From Adhaeribacter sp. (GTDB taxonomy: Bacteria > Bacteroidota > Bacteroidia > Cytophagales > Hymenobacteraceae), in NCBI GenBank assembly GCA_028288395.1, contig JAQBNV010000186.1, positions 1 through 7,996 on the forward strand: DNA of 7,996 bases. Reading direction: 5' to 3'. Position numbers and translations under genes: made by a program. Below the pieces are notes generated by a model, which saw only the letters and a program-made list of their open reading frames with translations, was not told the origin of the DNA and made no database searches. Positions 1 through 6,541 of the stretch are shown one piece after another. Position 1 is the stretch's first letter. Every line of letters begins with the position of its first letter.

Positions 1-2759
1 TTATTTCGGGCTTGCTGGGCACTGGTACCGGTGGGGTAACCGAGGGCTTGCGCAACCGGGTTATTATGCCGCTTACCGCTTCTAACCAGCAAACCGACCA
101 TGTCCTGGGCCACGAGCTGGTACACGCATTCCAGTACGACATGCTGCTGAATAACGACTCCACCAGTGCCGAAAATTTGAATAATATTCCGTTGTGGATG
201 GTAGAGGGGCTGGCCGAATATATGTCTATCGGCCGGGTAGATGCCCATACAGCCATGTGGATGCGGGATGCGGTTCTGAACAAAGATATACCTACCGTAG
301 AAGACCTCACCCGTAAGCAGCACCTCTATTTCCCGTATCGCTACGGCCAGGCCCTGTGGGCTTATATTGCGGGTTTATACGGCAATAATATTATAGCGCC
401 GCTGTTTAGGGCAACCGGTAAATACGGGCCTCGGCGGGGCATGCTGCTGGTGCTGGGTTCCGACGACAAAGGTATTTCCAAGGCCTGGAAAAATGCTTTA
501 ACCGATTATTATACGCCTTTAATGAAAGATACCTCGGCAGTAGTAGGCAAACGCCTGATATCGGAAAAGAATGGCGGTGAAATGAATGTGTCGCCGGCGC
601 TAAGCCTGGATGGCAAGTATGTCGCTTTTATTTCGGAGCGGAATGTAATTTCTACCGACCTGTATATTGCCGATGCGCAAACCGGCAAAATCATCCGCCG
701 GGTTTCGAATAATTTCCAGCGTTCGCACATCGATGAGATCAGTTTTTTGGAAGCGGCTGGCACGTGGTCGCCGGATAGCAAGCAATTTGCTTCTATTATT
801 TTTTCCAAAGGACGTACCAATTTATTGGTGCTGGATGTAGCGCGGGGCCGTACCGTGCGGGAAATATCTATTCCGGGTGTAGAATATATTAACAACGTGG
901 CCTGGTCGCCGGACGGCCGCCAACTGCTCCTGTCGGGTTTGGCAGAGGGCCGGAGCGATTTGTATCTCTACGACCTGAATACGAAAAAAGCAGAAAACTT
1001 AACCAACGATACGCATTCTGACCTACAGCCAGCCTGGTCGGCAGATGGACGGCAGATTGTATTTTCGTCGGACCGGGGCGCAACGGAGCGGATCAACCTG
1101 GGCGGGTATAGCGCTTACCGCCTCTGCACCCTGGATGTAGCTACCCGTAAAATTACCGTGCTGGATGTTTTTCCCGGTGCCGATAACCTGAACCCGCAGT
1201 TTGGCCCCGACAACAACCGCATATACTTTTTATCTAATGCCGATGGCATGCGTAACCTGTACGAGTATGATCTGGTGCAACACCAGGCTTTCCGGCTGAC
1301 AAATTACTTTACCGGTATTAGTGGCATTACGGCTTTTTCCCCAGCCTTGAGTGTTTCGGCCCAAACCGGGCAGGTGGTTTATAATGTGTTGCGCAACCGC
1401 AAATACGACGTATTCCGGGCAAATGTAAACGATTTTCCCCGGCAGCCGGTAGCGGTGAACCAGGTGAACCTGGCAGCAGCGACTTTGCCACCCGCCGATA
1501 AACTGGCCAACGATATGGTAGGTCAGAATATTCGCACGCAAGCCCGTATTCCGCTAGCCGATTCTACTGCTTTTACTAGCCGCGCCTACGAACCAAAATT
1601 CCAGTTATCTTATATTGGGGGTTCTGCCGGCGGCGGTACCGCTACTTACCGGGGTCAGGGACCGGTGGCATCCGGTGGGGTAGCAACCCTGTTTACCGAT
1701 ATCCTGAATAACCACCAGCTAATGGGTGCGGCGCAGTTGAACGGGGAAATTTATGACCTGGCTGGCCAGATAGCTTACCTGAATCAGAAAAGAAAAATGA
1801 AGTGGGGCGCCAGCATTAGCCATATTCCGTATGTTTACGGCGGCGCTTTTTATGCCCAGGACACCTTGCAGGTGGGCAACGAACAACAGCCGGTACTAAA
1901 TGCCGGTCTGGTTTTACAGCGCATGTTCCAGGATCAGGTGGCGCTTTTCAGTTCCTATGCTTTGTCGCAGACCAAACGCTTTGAGGCCAGTATCAGTTTT
2001 GCCCGCTACAGCAACCGCGTCGATATTTATAATACTTACTACGATGCCTACGGCAGGTATATCGGGGAAGATCGGGAAAAAGGAGAATCGGCTCCCGGCT
2101 TTAACTTAGGCCAGACAAACATTGCTTTTGTGGGTGATAATTCTACTTCCGGGGTTACCTCGCCGCTCAATGGTCACCGCTTCCGGTTCGATGTGGGCCG
2201 GACTTACGGCGGCATTAATTATAACACCGTGTTGGCCGATTACCGGAAATATTTCTTTGCCAAGCCGGTCGGATTTGCATTTAGGGCTATGCACTACGGC
2301 CGCTACGGAGGCGATGCCGAGCGGATGTTCCCGTTGTACCTGGGCAACGAATATTTTGTGCGGGGTTATAACAACGGCTCTTTCCGGGGCGATGTCAGTG
2401 CTGACCAAAGCAGTTTAAGCATTAACCAGGTGGTGGGCAGCCGCCTGGCGGTAGCCAATGCCGAAGTACGCTTGCCTTTTAGCGGACCCGAAAGATTATC
2501 GCTGCTTAAATCGGGCTTCCTGTTTTCGGACCTGGTGTTCTTTGCCGATGGGGGCCTGGCCTGGAGCAAAGGCGACGAGGTAAGCATGCGCGCCAGTTCT
2601 ACCAATCGCAACTTGCATTTCCCGGTTTACAGCACCGGCGCCTCGCTGCGGATTAACTTATTTGGCTACCTGATCATCGAGCCGTATTATGCGATTCCGT
2701 TACAGCGGAACGGGTTCCAGCCCAACTTTGGGTTCTTTTTGTCGGGCGGTGGTTTCTAA
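1..2759 (+). CDS. Outer-membrane fusion protein: gluzincin metallopeptidase + PD40/TolB-like propeller + Omp85/BamA-like barrel (5'-partial)
   Basis: The frame is open to the window edge (codons from base 3), so the start, signal peptide and N-terminal part lie upstream. The TTG at 12 is only the first possible start inside the window; residue numbers here count from it. Residues 34-38 are HELVH, followed by an EGLAEY motif with E65/E69: the zinc-binding and third-ligand pattern of peptidase-MA-like gluzincins. Residues about 185-475 hold repeated SPDGR/SADGR strands (near 251, 297, 341, 397) typical of PD40/TolB propeller blades. Residues about 526-915 are rich in alternating aromatic/polar strands, contain VRGY at 783-786 (the Omp85 L6-loop signature) and end in Phe; about 390 residues fits a 16-strand barrel. 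No POTRA repeats are seen. Inferred: an outer-membrane protein with periplasmic or surface protease and propeller parts, substrate unknown. The gene appears intact to its TAA stop. Confidence 0.88.
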   Translation, partial: ISGLLGTGTGGVTEGLRNRVIMPLTASNQQTDHVLGHELVHAFQYDMLLNNDSTSAENLNNIPLWMVEGLAEYMSIGRVDAHTAMWMRDAVLNKDIPTVEDLTRKQHLYFPYRYGQALWAYIAGLYGNNIIAPLFRATGKYGPRRGMLLVLGSDDKGISKAWKNALTDYYTPLMKDTSAVVGKRLISEKNGGEMNVSPALSLDGKYVAFISERNVISTDLYIADAQTGKIIRRVSNNFQRSHIDEISFLEAAGTWSPDSKQFASIIFSKGRTNLLVLDVARGRTVREISIPGVEYINNVAWSPDGRQLLLSGLAEGRSDLYLYDLNTKKAENLTNDTHSDLQPAWSADGRQIVFSSDRGATERINLGGYSAYRLCTLDVATRKITVLDVFPGADNLNPQFGPDNNRIYFLSNADGMRNLYEYDLVQHQAFRLTNYFTGISGITAFSPALSVSAQTGQVVYNVLRNRKYDVFRANVNDFPRQPVAVNQVNLAAATLPPADKLANDMVGQNIRTQARIPLADSTAFTSRAYEPKFQLSYIGGSAGGGTATYRGQGPVASGGVATLFTDILNNHQLMGAAQLNGEIYDLAGQIAYLNQKRKMKWGASISHIPYVYGGAFYAQDTLQVGNEQQPVLNAGLVLQRMFQDQVALFSSYALSQTKRFEASISFARYSNRVDIYNTYYDAYGRYIGEDREKGESAPGFNLGQTNIAFVGDNSTSGVTSPLNGHRFRFDVGRTYGGINYNTVLADYRKYFFAKPVGFAFRAMHYGRYGGDAERMFPLYLGNEYFVRGYNNGSFRGDVSADQSSLSINQVVGSRLAVANAEVRLPFSGPERLSLLKSGFLFSDLVFFADGGLAWSKGDEVSMRASSTNRNLHFPVYSTGASLRINLFGYLIIEPYYAIPLQRNGFQPNFGFFLSGGGF

Positions 2760-2780
2760 TGACAGCCGGTAAAAAAATAT

Positions 2781-2813
2781 TAAAATATTATTCTTGTTAC
2801 ATATAATATTTTA
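2781..2813. repeat. A/T-only inverted repeat downstream of the barrel gene
   Basis: Ten-base arms taaaatatta (2781-2790) and taatatttta (2804-2813) are perfect reverse complements around a 13-base spacer. The patch contains only A and T in the arms, so chance occurrence is likely. It could help end transcription of the upstream gene or be part of an AT-rich promoter region; nothing in the sequence decides between these. Confidence 0.3.
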
Positions 2814-2860
2814 TATATTTAATAAGTTATTCTAAAGCATACTTGTTTTCACACTGTTGA

Positions 2861-2892
2861 TAGCCTGGCAATATTTAGTTGCCGGGCTATTT
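2861..2892. terminator. Hairpin terminator shared by convergent genes
   Basis: Arms tagcctggcaa (2861-2871) and ttgccgggcta (2879-2889) form an 11-bp stem with one U-G pair and a 7-base loop. On the plus strand it is followed by a short run of Ts (2890-2892), so it best fits a terminator for the large barrel gene ending at 2759. It also lies just past the restored stop (2896-2898) of the convergent kinase gene and may serve both; no T-tract follows on the minus strand. Confidence 0.6.
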
Positions 2893-2895
2893 CCG

Positions 2896-3340
2896 TTATT
2901 CCGTATTATTTTCCTGCCAGGGACGCAGGCTGAAGGTACCGGCTCCCATCGCCCGCACATAATATAAAGAAGTAAAACCTTCGGTGAGGGAGGGGCGTTC
3001 TAAACGTTTACGGGTACCAAATATACCAATATCCGGCACCCGGGCTTTCCCGGTTGCGGGCTACGGCTTCCTCCACATTCGATTTAAAATAATACCCAAT
3101 AATTTCATACCCGGCCAGGCTAGCCAGATTTATATATTTGGCTCGTTCAGCAATGGTGGGGTTGGTATTATCTACCACAAAAGGCTGCCGGGTTTGCAAG
3201 CAAGCTTCTAAAAACAGATTTTCGCGGTGACGGGTGCGTAATAAATCTAAACTAATCCGCACGTGCGAGTGCAGAAAATTCTGCACGTAAAAGGTGGTTT
3301 TGCCGGTTGCCTGTATACCGCAGAAAATAATGGCCTGCAT
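2896..3340 (-). pseudogene. P-loop kinase / AAA-type ATP-binding protein (PNKP-like), frameshifted
   Basis: The 5' reading frame starts at the ATG at 3338-3340 and gives MQAIIFCGIQATGKTTF, with Walker A GIQATGKT at residues 8-15 and the VVDNTNPT motif at about 55-62, typical of small (about 150-residue) P-loop kinases related to the polynucleotide-kinase/zeta-like group. After N96 (codon 3053-3055) this frame runs into unrelated residues and stops at 3008-3010. A second frame continues the expected family sequence exactly: GKARVPDIGIFGTRKRL from 3051 downward, then an EGF...YYVRAMG stretch, to a TAA at 2896-2898. Joining the frames (+1 shift near 3052) gives about 147 residues, the usual family length. 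Either a recent inactivating indel or a sequencing error in the GC-rich run at 3040-3053. The exact substrate of this family is not something I can state. No Shine-Dalgarno precedes the start. Confidence 0.85.
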
Positions 3341-3489
3341 GTGTTATAAATAATGGTTGGGACGTTAAAGTAATGGTATCAGGCTATGCGGGCAATTATT
3401 TAGATATTACTATAAAATTAGACATGGATTGCCAAATTTTTTTTACTACCTACAAGCTATGAGCTCCGCCTAATTAACGTTCTGATAGG

Positions 3490-4098
3490 CTAACGCTGCG
3501 CTGTACTTGATTTGCCCCAACCGGTAACCATTTTAGAATGGGCGTTACATATAGTCCTGAGAGAAGTAGTGGTATCCTGCGGAAATCCTTCTTGCGGATA
3601 AGCGCAGAAGAGTGAAAAAGTCTCTTTCTCACAATAGGTGTTCCATAAATGCTCTAACATAACCGTAGCAGAACTATTACCCCGGGCCCACAATAAAGCT
3701 ACCATCTCTCCAAAAACCCGCACCTGACCCGGTGATTTACGAATGCGGGAGAAAACTTCATCTATCGTGGTCATAAATAAACCATAGTCGGGCCAGTCGT
3801 TTACCATAAATTCAGCTAAAACTTCTTCTGCATTTAAAGATAAGTACTGACCGGTAGCACACAAAGCATCTACATTTAAGCCATGCAACCTTAACTTTTG
3901 CTCCAGCAAAAAGAGATGCGCTGGAGTAGCGATGATTACGACAGAATCGCCCACGGTTAAACCACCAGTTACAAACCCTTCCAACAGATTCAGCAAGGCA
4001 TCTTCATTTTCGTAAATCTGAACAACATGGGAGCAGGCGGCTACTTCGCCCCAGAAGGTCTGCATGTTGCATTGTTGCCAGTTTTTATCTTTTTCCAT
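3490..4098 (-). CDS. Stand-alone MEDS-domain protein (DcmR-type sensory domain)
   Basis: A 202-residue soluble protein with no signal peptide or membrane segment. Visible MEDS landmarks: HVVQIYENEDALLNLLEGF near residues 24-42, the GL.VGDSVVIIATPAHL stretch (46-62), a G-Q-Y-L segment (83-86), FMVNDWPD (97-104), VFGEMVALLWARGN (128-141) and FSLFCAYP (161-168). The fold is related to RecA/KaiC-like cores but I see no Walker A, so ATP binding is not expected. MEDS was named after sensing domains in methanogen/methylotroph regulators such as DcmR, where it is joined to a DNA-binding or signalling domain. Here it occupies the whole protein, with no helix-turn-helix, PAS or kinase part, so it may act by protein-protein contact. 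The start at 4096-4098 is the first Met and gives the full domain; it has no clear Shine-Dalgarno. The gene appears more AT-rich than the dehydrogenase gene further right. Confidence 0.85.
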   Translation of the reverse strand: MEKDKNWQQCNMQTFWGEVAACSHVVQIYENEDALLNLLEGFVTGGLTVGDSVVIIATPAHLFLLEQKLRLHGLNVDALCATGQYLSLNAEEVLAEFMVNDWPDYGLFMTTIDEVFSRIRKSPGQVRVFGEMVALLWARGNSSATVMLEHLWNTYCEKETFSLFCAYPQEGFPQDTTTSLRTICNAHSKMVTGWGKSSTAQR

Positions 4099-4210
4099 GA
4101 TTAAGCTAATTTAAAGGCGGGTTATCATTACTAGCAGAAACAAGGAAAGCCGCCAGAGAGGCAAAAGCGCCTAAATTATCAGGTCCTGCGGCTGGCTAAA
4201 GATAATTAAA

Positions 4211-4381
4211 ATGTTCATACTTGCTTATTGGATCGGGTACTCAGCATCAGAACAAACCAATCCTGGGCACAGAAACGAAGATATTGCAAATAAAAAATGG
4301 CTTCCGGTAATACTTGGTGCAGGATATTATTTAATATTTGCACCCAGCTTTAACGGTTGCCTAATCGGGCCGCTCGCTTAA
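4211..4381 (+). CDS. Candidate small membrane protein (56 aa), unrecognised
   Basis: An ATG at 4211 opens a 56-codon frame ending in TAA at 4379-4381, 25 bases before the next plus-strand gene. The product begins MFILAYWIGYSASEQ and has a central polar, charged part followed by a hydrophobic C-terminal stretch (about residues 31-53) that could be a transmembrane helix. The start lacks a Shine-Dalgarno but is preceded by the A-rich sequence common in this phylum. A hairpin (4316-4344) lies inside the frame, which argues equally for a leader or regulatory region of the downstream gene. I recognise no family. Real small gene or chance frame: undecided, leaning to chance. Confidence 0.3.
   Translation: MFILAYWIGYSASEQTNPGHRNEDIANKKWLPVILGAGYYLIFAPSFNGCLIGPLA
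4316..4344. repeat. Strong inverted repeat / hairpin upstream of small membrane protein gene
   Basis: The 29-base element folds as ggtgca, one bulged g, gatatta, a two-base tip, then taatatt and tgcacc: 13 pairs (one G-U) with a single bulge. No T-run follows on either strand, so it is not a standard terminator. It sits 62 bases before the start of the gene at 4407 and could be an RNA structure in that gene's leader or an operator. Confidence 0.5.
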
Positions 4382-4393
4382 AAATTATTTCAT

Positions 4394-4400
4394 AAAGGAG
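4394..4400 (+). promoter_or_regulatory. Shine-Dalgarno AAAGGAG for the gene at 4407
   Basis: AAAGGAG ends six bases before the ATG at 4407. This is close to the consensus and stands out because the other visible starts in this window (3340, 4098, 5753, 5990, 7981) show no comparable motif. It fixes the start choice of the downstream gene. Confidence 0.7.
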
Positions 4401-4406
4401 CCCGCT

Positions 4407-4709
4407 ATGCGCACCGGCGATAAAATATTAGCCTTTGTATATTTTGTAGGCTACGAAGTATTTCTCTATTTAGCTCTTTCGTACCTCCTCTTCGATCAAA
4501 TTGAAAAGAACCCCGACGAAAGCCAGGCGATAATTGTACAAAACTGGAACAGCTTTGTTTATTTCATCTTGTTGTATGCCGCTATTACCATTGGCACCTT
4601 GCTGCTGCTTACCTCGGCCCTGCCCCGGAAGCAAAAGCCCCGGGTAATGACTTATTTCTGGCTTTCCTGGCTGGGGTTGTTAATAATGCTGGTGTTGGCT
4701 TTTAGTTAA
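4407..4709 (+). CDS. Small integral membrane protein, three predicted helices, function unknown
   Basis: A 100-residue protein made almost entirely of hydrophobic segments: about residues 7-29, 48-69 and 81-99. The first loop is acidic and polar (DQIEKNPDESQ, 30-40) and the second is basic (PRKQKPR, 73-79). By the positive-inside rule this gives a cytoplasmic N-terminus, the acidic loop outside and the basic loop inside. No catalytic motif, cysteine pair or known domain signature is visible and I do not recognise the family. The strong Shine-Dalgarno and the alternation of hydrophobic and charged segments make a real gene likely. It converges with the dehydrogenase gene, whose stop lies 27 bases away, and no clear terminator lies between them. 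Confidence 0.75.
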   Translation: MRTGDKILAFVYFVGYEVFLYLALSYLLFDQIEKNPDESQAIIVQNWNSFVYFILLYAAITIGTLLLLTSALPRKQKPRVMTYFWLSWLGLLIMLVLAFS

Positions 4710-4736
4710 ATATTGCCGGCGTTCTCTCCATCATTC

Positions 4737-5753
4737 TCATTCATTATTTTTGCGGGCGTTCTTATCCTGGATCTTCTGGGCCCAACCCGGTACCAGCTCG
4801 GATTTACTTTCTTCACCGGTTTGCCGTTCGTTACTGCCGGGGTCAGGTAAAATGTTATTCATCAAGCCAAAATATTCGGTTATAAAGCCCGGCGAAATAC
4901 CGTGCACCAGGGCCGCTAATTTGCCATAAACCGAGAGCGTTAATTCTGCATCGCCCTGCCGGCAAGCTTCTATTATTTTACGCGCTGACTTTTCGGCGCT
5001 AATTGAAATAAGTGGGAAGGAATCGAGGGCGGTAAACACCGCATATTCTTTCTCGTGTTGCCCTTTAACCACGGCGTGCCCCGTACTGCCGGTGCGCATC
5101 AGCCAGGGGTTTATGGTGGTAACCGGAATATTATACTGCGCCAGTTCGGCCCTTAATCCTTCCGACAGACCGACCAGTGCAAATTTGCTGCCGCTATAAG
5201 GCACCATGTGCGGCACACTTATTTTACCCCCGATAGAAGCAATGTTCACAATGCGGCCTTCCCGGCGCTGCTTCATACCTGGCAATACGGCCAGGGTAAA
5301 ATAAAGCGGGCCCCAGTAGTGCGTATCCATGGCTTCCCGGAAATCAGCCAAATCCTGGTTTTCCAACGGTCCGGCCTGGATTACCCCGGCATTGTTTATG
5401 AGTACATCTACGCGGCCAAAATGCGCTTCTACTTGCCACACAAACCGGTTTACTTCATCCTCCTGCCGCACATCGCAGGGCTGGGCCAGCACCCGGGCAC
5501 CGCTACGGCTTAATTCCTGACGGGCGCTTTCCAGTTCTTCGGGGTTGCGGGCACAAATCGCTAACTGGGCACCTTCTTTTGCCAGGCGGCGGGCCAATAC
5601 CAATCCCAAACCGCGCGAACCGCCCGTAATTATTACTACTTTTCCTTTAAAGTTATAGGCGTGCCGCCGCCGGCCGAGGGCCCGTAGCCCCAGGAAGGCG
5701 GCGCCGGTACCAGCCAGGGCCAGCCACATATTTTTGCGTTGCTCTTCGTTCAT
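4737..5753 (-). CDS. Membrane-anchored short-chain dehydrogenase/reductase (SDR)
   Basis: A 338-residue classical SDR with extra sequence at both ends. Residues about 9-27 form a hydrophobic N-terminal segment followed by RRR, a likely membrane anchor with the enzyme on the cytoplasmic side. The Rossmann motif TGGSRGLG is at 43-50, D94 in the CDV motif, NNAG at 120-123, and the catalytic set S173, Y186, K190 (YSGSK). R47 and R69 near the cofactor site suggest NADP(H) preference (inference). The usual helix Asn of the catalytic tetrad is replaced by His145 in MDTHYWGPLYF; from memory this is characteristic of a subgroup that also carries the C-terminal tail seen here (GWAQK...ARKNNE). Substrate unknown. 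The start at 5751-5753 keeps the anchor and has no Shine-Dalgarno; upstream it is divergent from the pyrophosphatase gene. Confidence 0.9.
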   Translation of the reverse strand: MNEEQRKNMWLALAGTGAAFLGLRALGRRRHAYNFKGKVVIITGGSRGLGLVLARRLAKEGAQLAICARNPEELESARQELSRSGARVLAQPCDVRQEDEVNRFVWQVEAHFGRVDVLINNAGVIQAGPLENQDLADFREAMDTHYWGPLYFTLAVLPGMKQRREGRIVNIASIGGKISVPHMVPYSGSKFALVGLSEGLRAELAQYNIPVTTINPWLMRTGSTGHAVVKGQHEKEYAVFTALDSFPLISISAEKSARKIIEACRQGDAELTLSVYGKLAALVHGISPGFITEYFGLMNNILPDPGSNERQTGEESKSELVPGWAQKIQDKNARKNNE

Positions 5754-5989
5754 GTTGGTAAGAGATTAAGATAGTTCTTCTATTCTACGCCCCGCAGGTA
5801 GATATCGTTTAGCAGAAATGAATGGCGGCACTGCCACTATGGCTGGGCACAAAACAATTCCGGAACAGCCGTAACCTCTGCTTCCTTAAATACCGTTAAA
5901 AGAAATTCCGGATAGCTAAACGCTCTGATAAAACAATATTTTCGTGCCTTGGCGCTGAGGAACAAACGTTAAAATTTATTTCCAGAAAT
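5754..5989. promoter_or_regulatory. Divergent promoter region between SDR and pyrophosphatase genes
   Basis: This 236-base gap must carry promoters for both flanking genes. It contains two copies of aattccgga in direct orientation (5856-5864 and 5904-5912), 48 bases apart; the first is part of the palindrome ttccggaa. These could be regulator sites or chance. A tatattttcg-like AT stretch near 5936-5945 loosely resembles a Bacteroidota -7 element (TAnnTTTG), but I cannot match a good -33 element. Confidence 0.35.
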
Positions 5990-6541
5990 ATGACTCCTGT
6001 GGTACAAAACCTTCCTTTTCTCGACCCGGAAAGCGGGGATTATAACGTAATTATAGAAACGCCTAAAGGCAGCCGCAATAAATATACCTACGAAGAAAAC
6101 CGGCAGTTATACCAGTTAAAAGGCGTTTTGCCCGCCGGGGCCAGTTTCCCGTTCGATTTTGGTTTTTTGCCTGGCACCCACGGCGAAGATGGTGACCCGC
6201 TGGATGTGCTGCTGCTAATGGATGAACCGGCCTACCCAGGGGTGCTGGTGCCCGCCCGGCTGGTGGGCGTGATAGCAGCAGAGCAAACCGAAAACGGTAA
6301 TACTGTCCGCAACGACCGGTTATTGGCGGTATCAGCCGTCTCCCGTACGCACCATTCGCTGCAGGATATTAAAGACCTGGACAAACATTTGCTGGAAGAA
6401 ATAGAACATTTTTTTAAATCCTATAATGCCATCAAAGGTTACGGCTTTGAAATAGTAGGCCGCTATGGAGTCAAAAAAGCACAAGCCCTGGTAGCCGCCG
6501 GCGGGAAAATGTTCCAGAAAAAACAGAAAGAAAGCGCGTAA
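5990..6541 (+). CDS. Inorganic pyrophosphatase, family I-like, divergent
   Basis: A 183-residue soluble protein close in length to bacterial family I pyrophosphatases (PPi + H2O to 2 Pi, Mg-dependent, cytoplasmic). The signature DGDPLDVLLL (67-76) supplies the three metal-binding aspartates D67, D69, D72. E23 and K31 in ETPKGSRNKY correspond to E20 and K29 of the E. coli enzyme, and PFDFGFLPGT (54-63) matches its PCNYGY segment. By remembered alignment several active-site residues differ: tyrosines 51 and 55 become F55 and F57, Lys104 becomes R110, Asp102 may be N108, and Lys142 after the conserved Tyr145 becomes N146. Such RNDR-type variants form a recognisable subgroup in Bacteroidota. Activity is plausible but not certain, and a canonical pyrophosphatase may exist elsewhere, so no gene symbol is assigned. 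The start at 5990 lacks a Shine-Dalgarno. Confidence 0.85.
   Translation: MTPVVQNLPFLDPESGDYNVIIETPKGSRNKYTYEENRQLYQLKGVLPAGASFPFDFGFLPGTHGEDGDPLDVLLLMDEPAYPGVLVPARLVGVIAAEQTENGNTVRNDRLLAVSAVSRTHHSLQDIKDLDKHLLEEIEHFFKSYNAIKGYGFEIVGRYGVKKAQALVAAGGKMFQKKQKESA

Larger units (their letters stand above)
4099..4406. other. Intergenic region between divergent MEDS and small membrane protein genes
   Basis: These 308 bases must contain the promoter of the minus-strand MEDS gene and that of the plus-strand gene at 4407. I see no convincing Bacteroidota-type promoter pair. The region also holds a candidate 56-codon frame (4211-4381), a strong hairpin (4316-4344) and a Shine-Dalgarno (4394-4400), described separately. 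Six-base complementary arms (agccgc near 4148, gcggct near 4189) lie in its left part but are too short and far apart to call. Confidence 0.5.

Noticed and set aside
12..14. TTG as the true start of the large plus-strand gene
   Set aside because: The frame is open upstream (Ile-Ser-Gly codons at 3-11) and the metallopeptidase motif would sit only 33 residues from the start, with no signal peptide for an outer-membrane protein; the gene is cut by the window edge.
2122..2418. 98-codon frame inside the barrel region, plus strand
   Set aside because: It lies wholly within the large gene in another frame and its product has no recognisable features; the barrel frame is clearly the coding one. The same holds for the other overlapping frames at 509-895, 1230-1541 and 2106-2408.
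3008..3340. Taking the kinase as a complete 110-residue protein, or as programmed frameshifting
   Set aside because: The family continuation is present in the next frame, so the short version is truncated; no slippery heptamer or downstream pseudoknot was seen to support programmed shifting.
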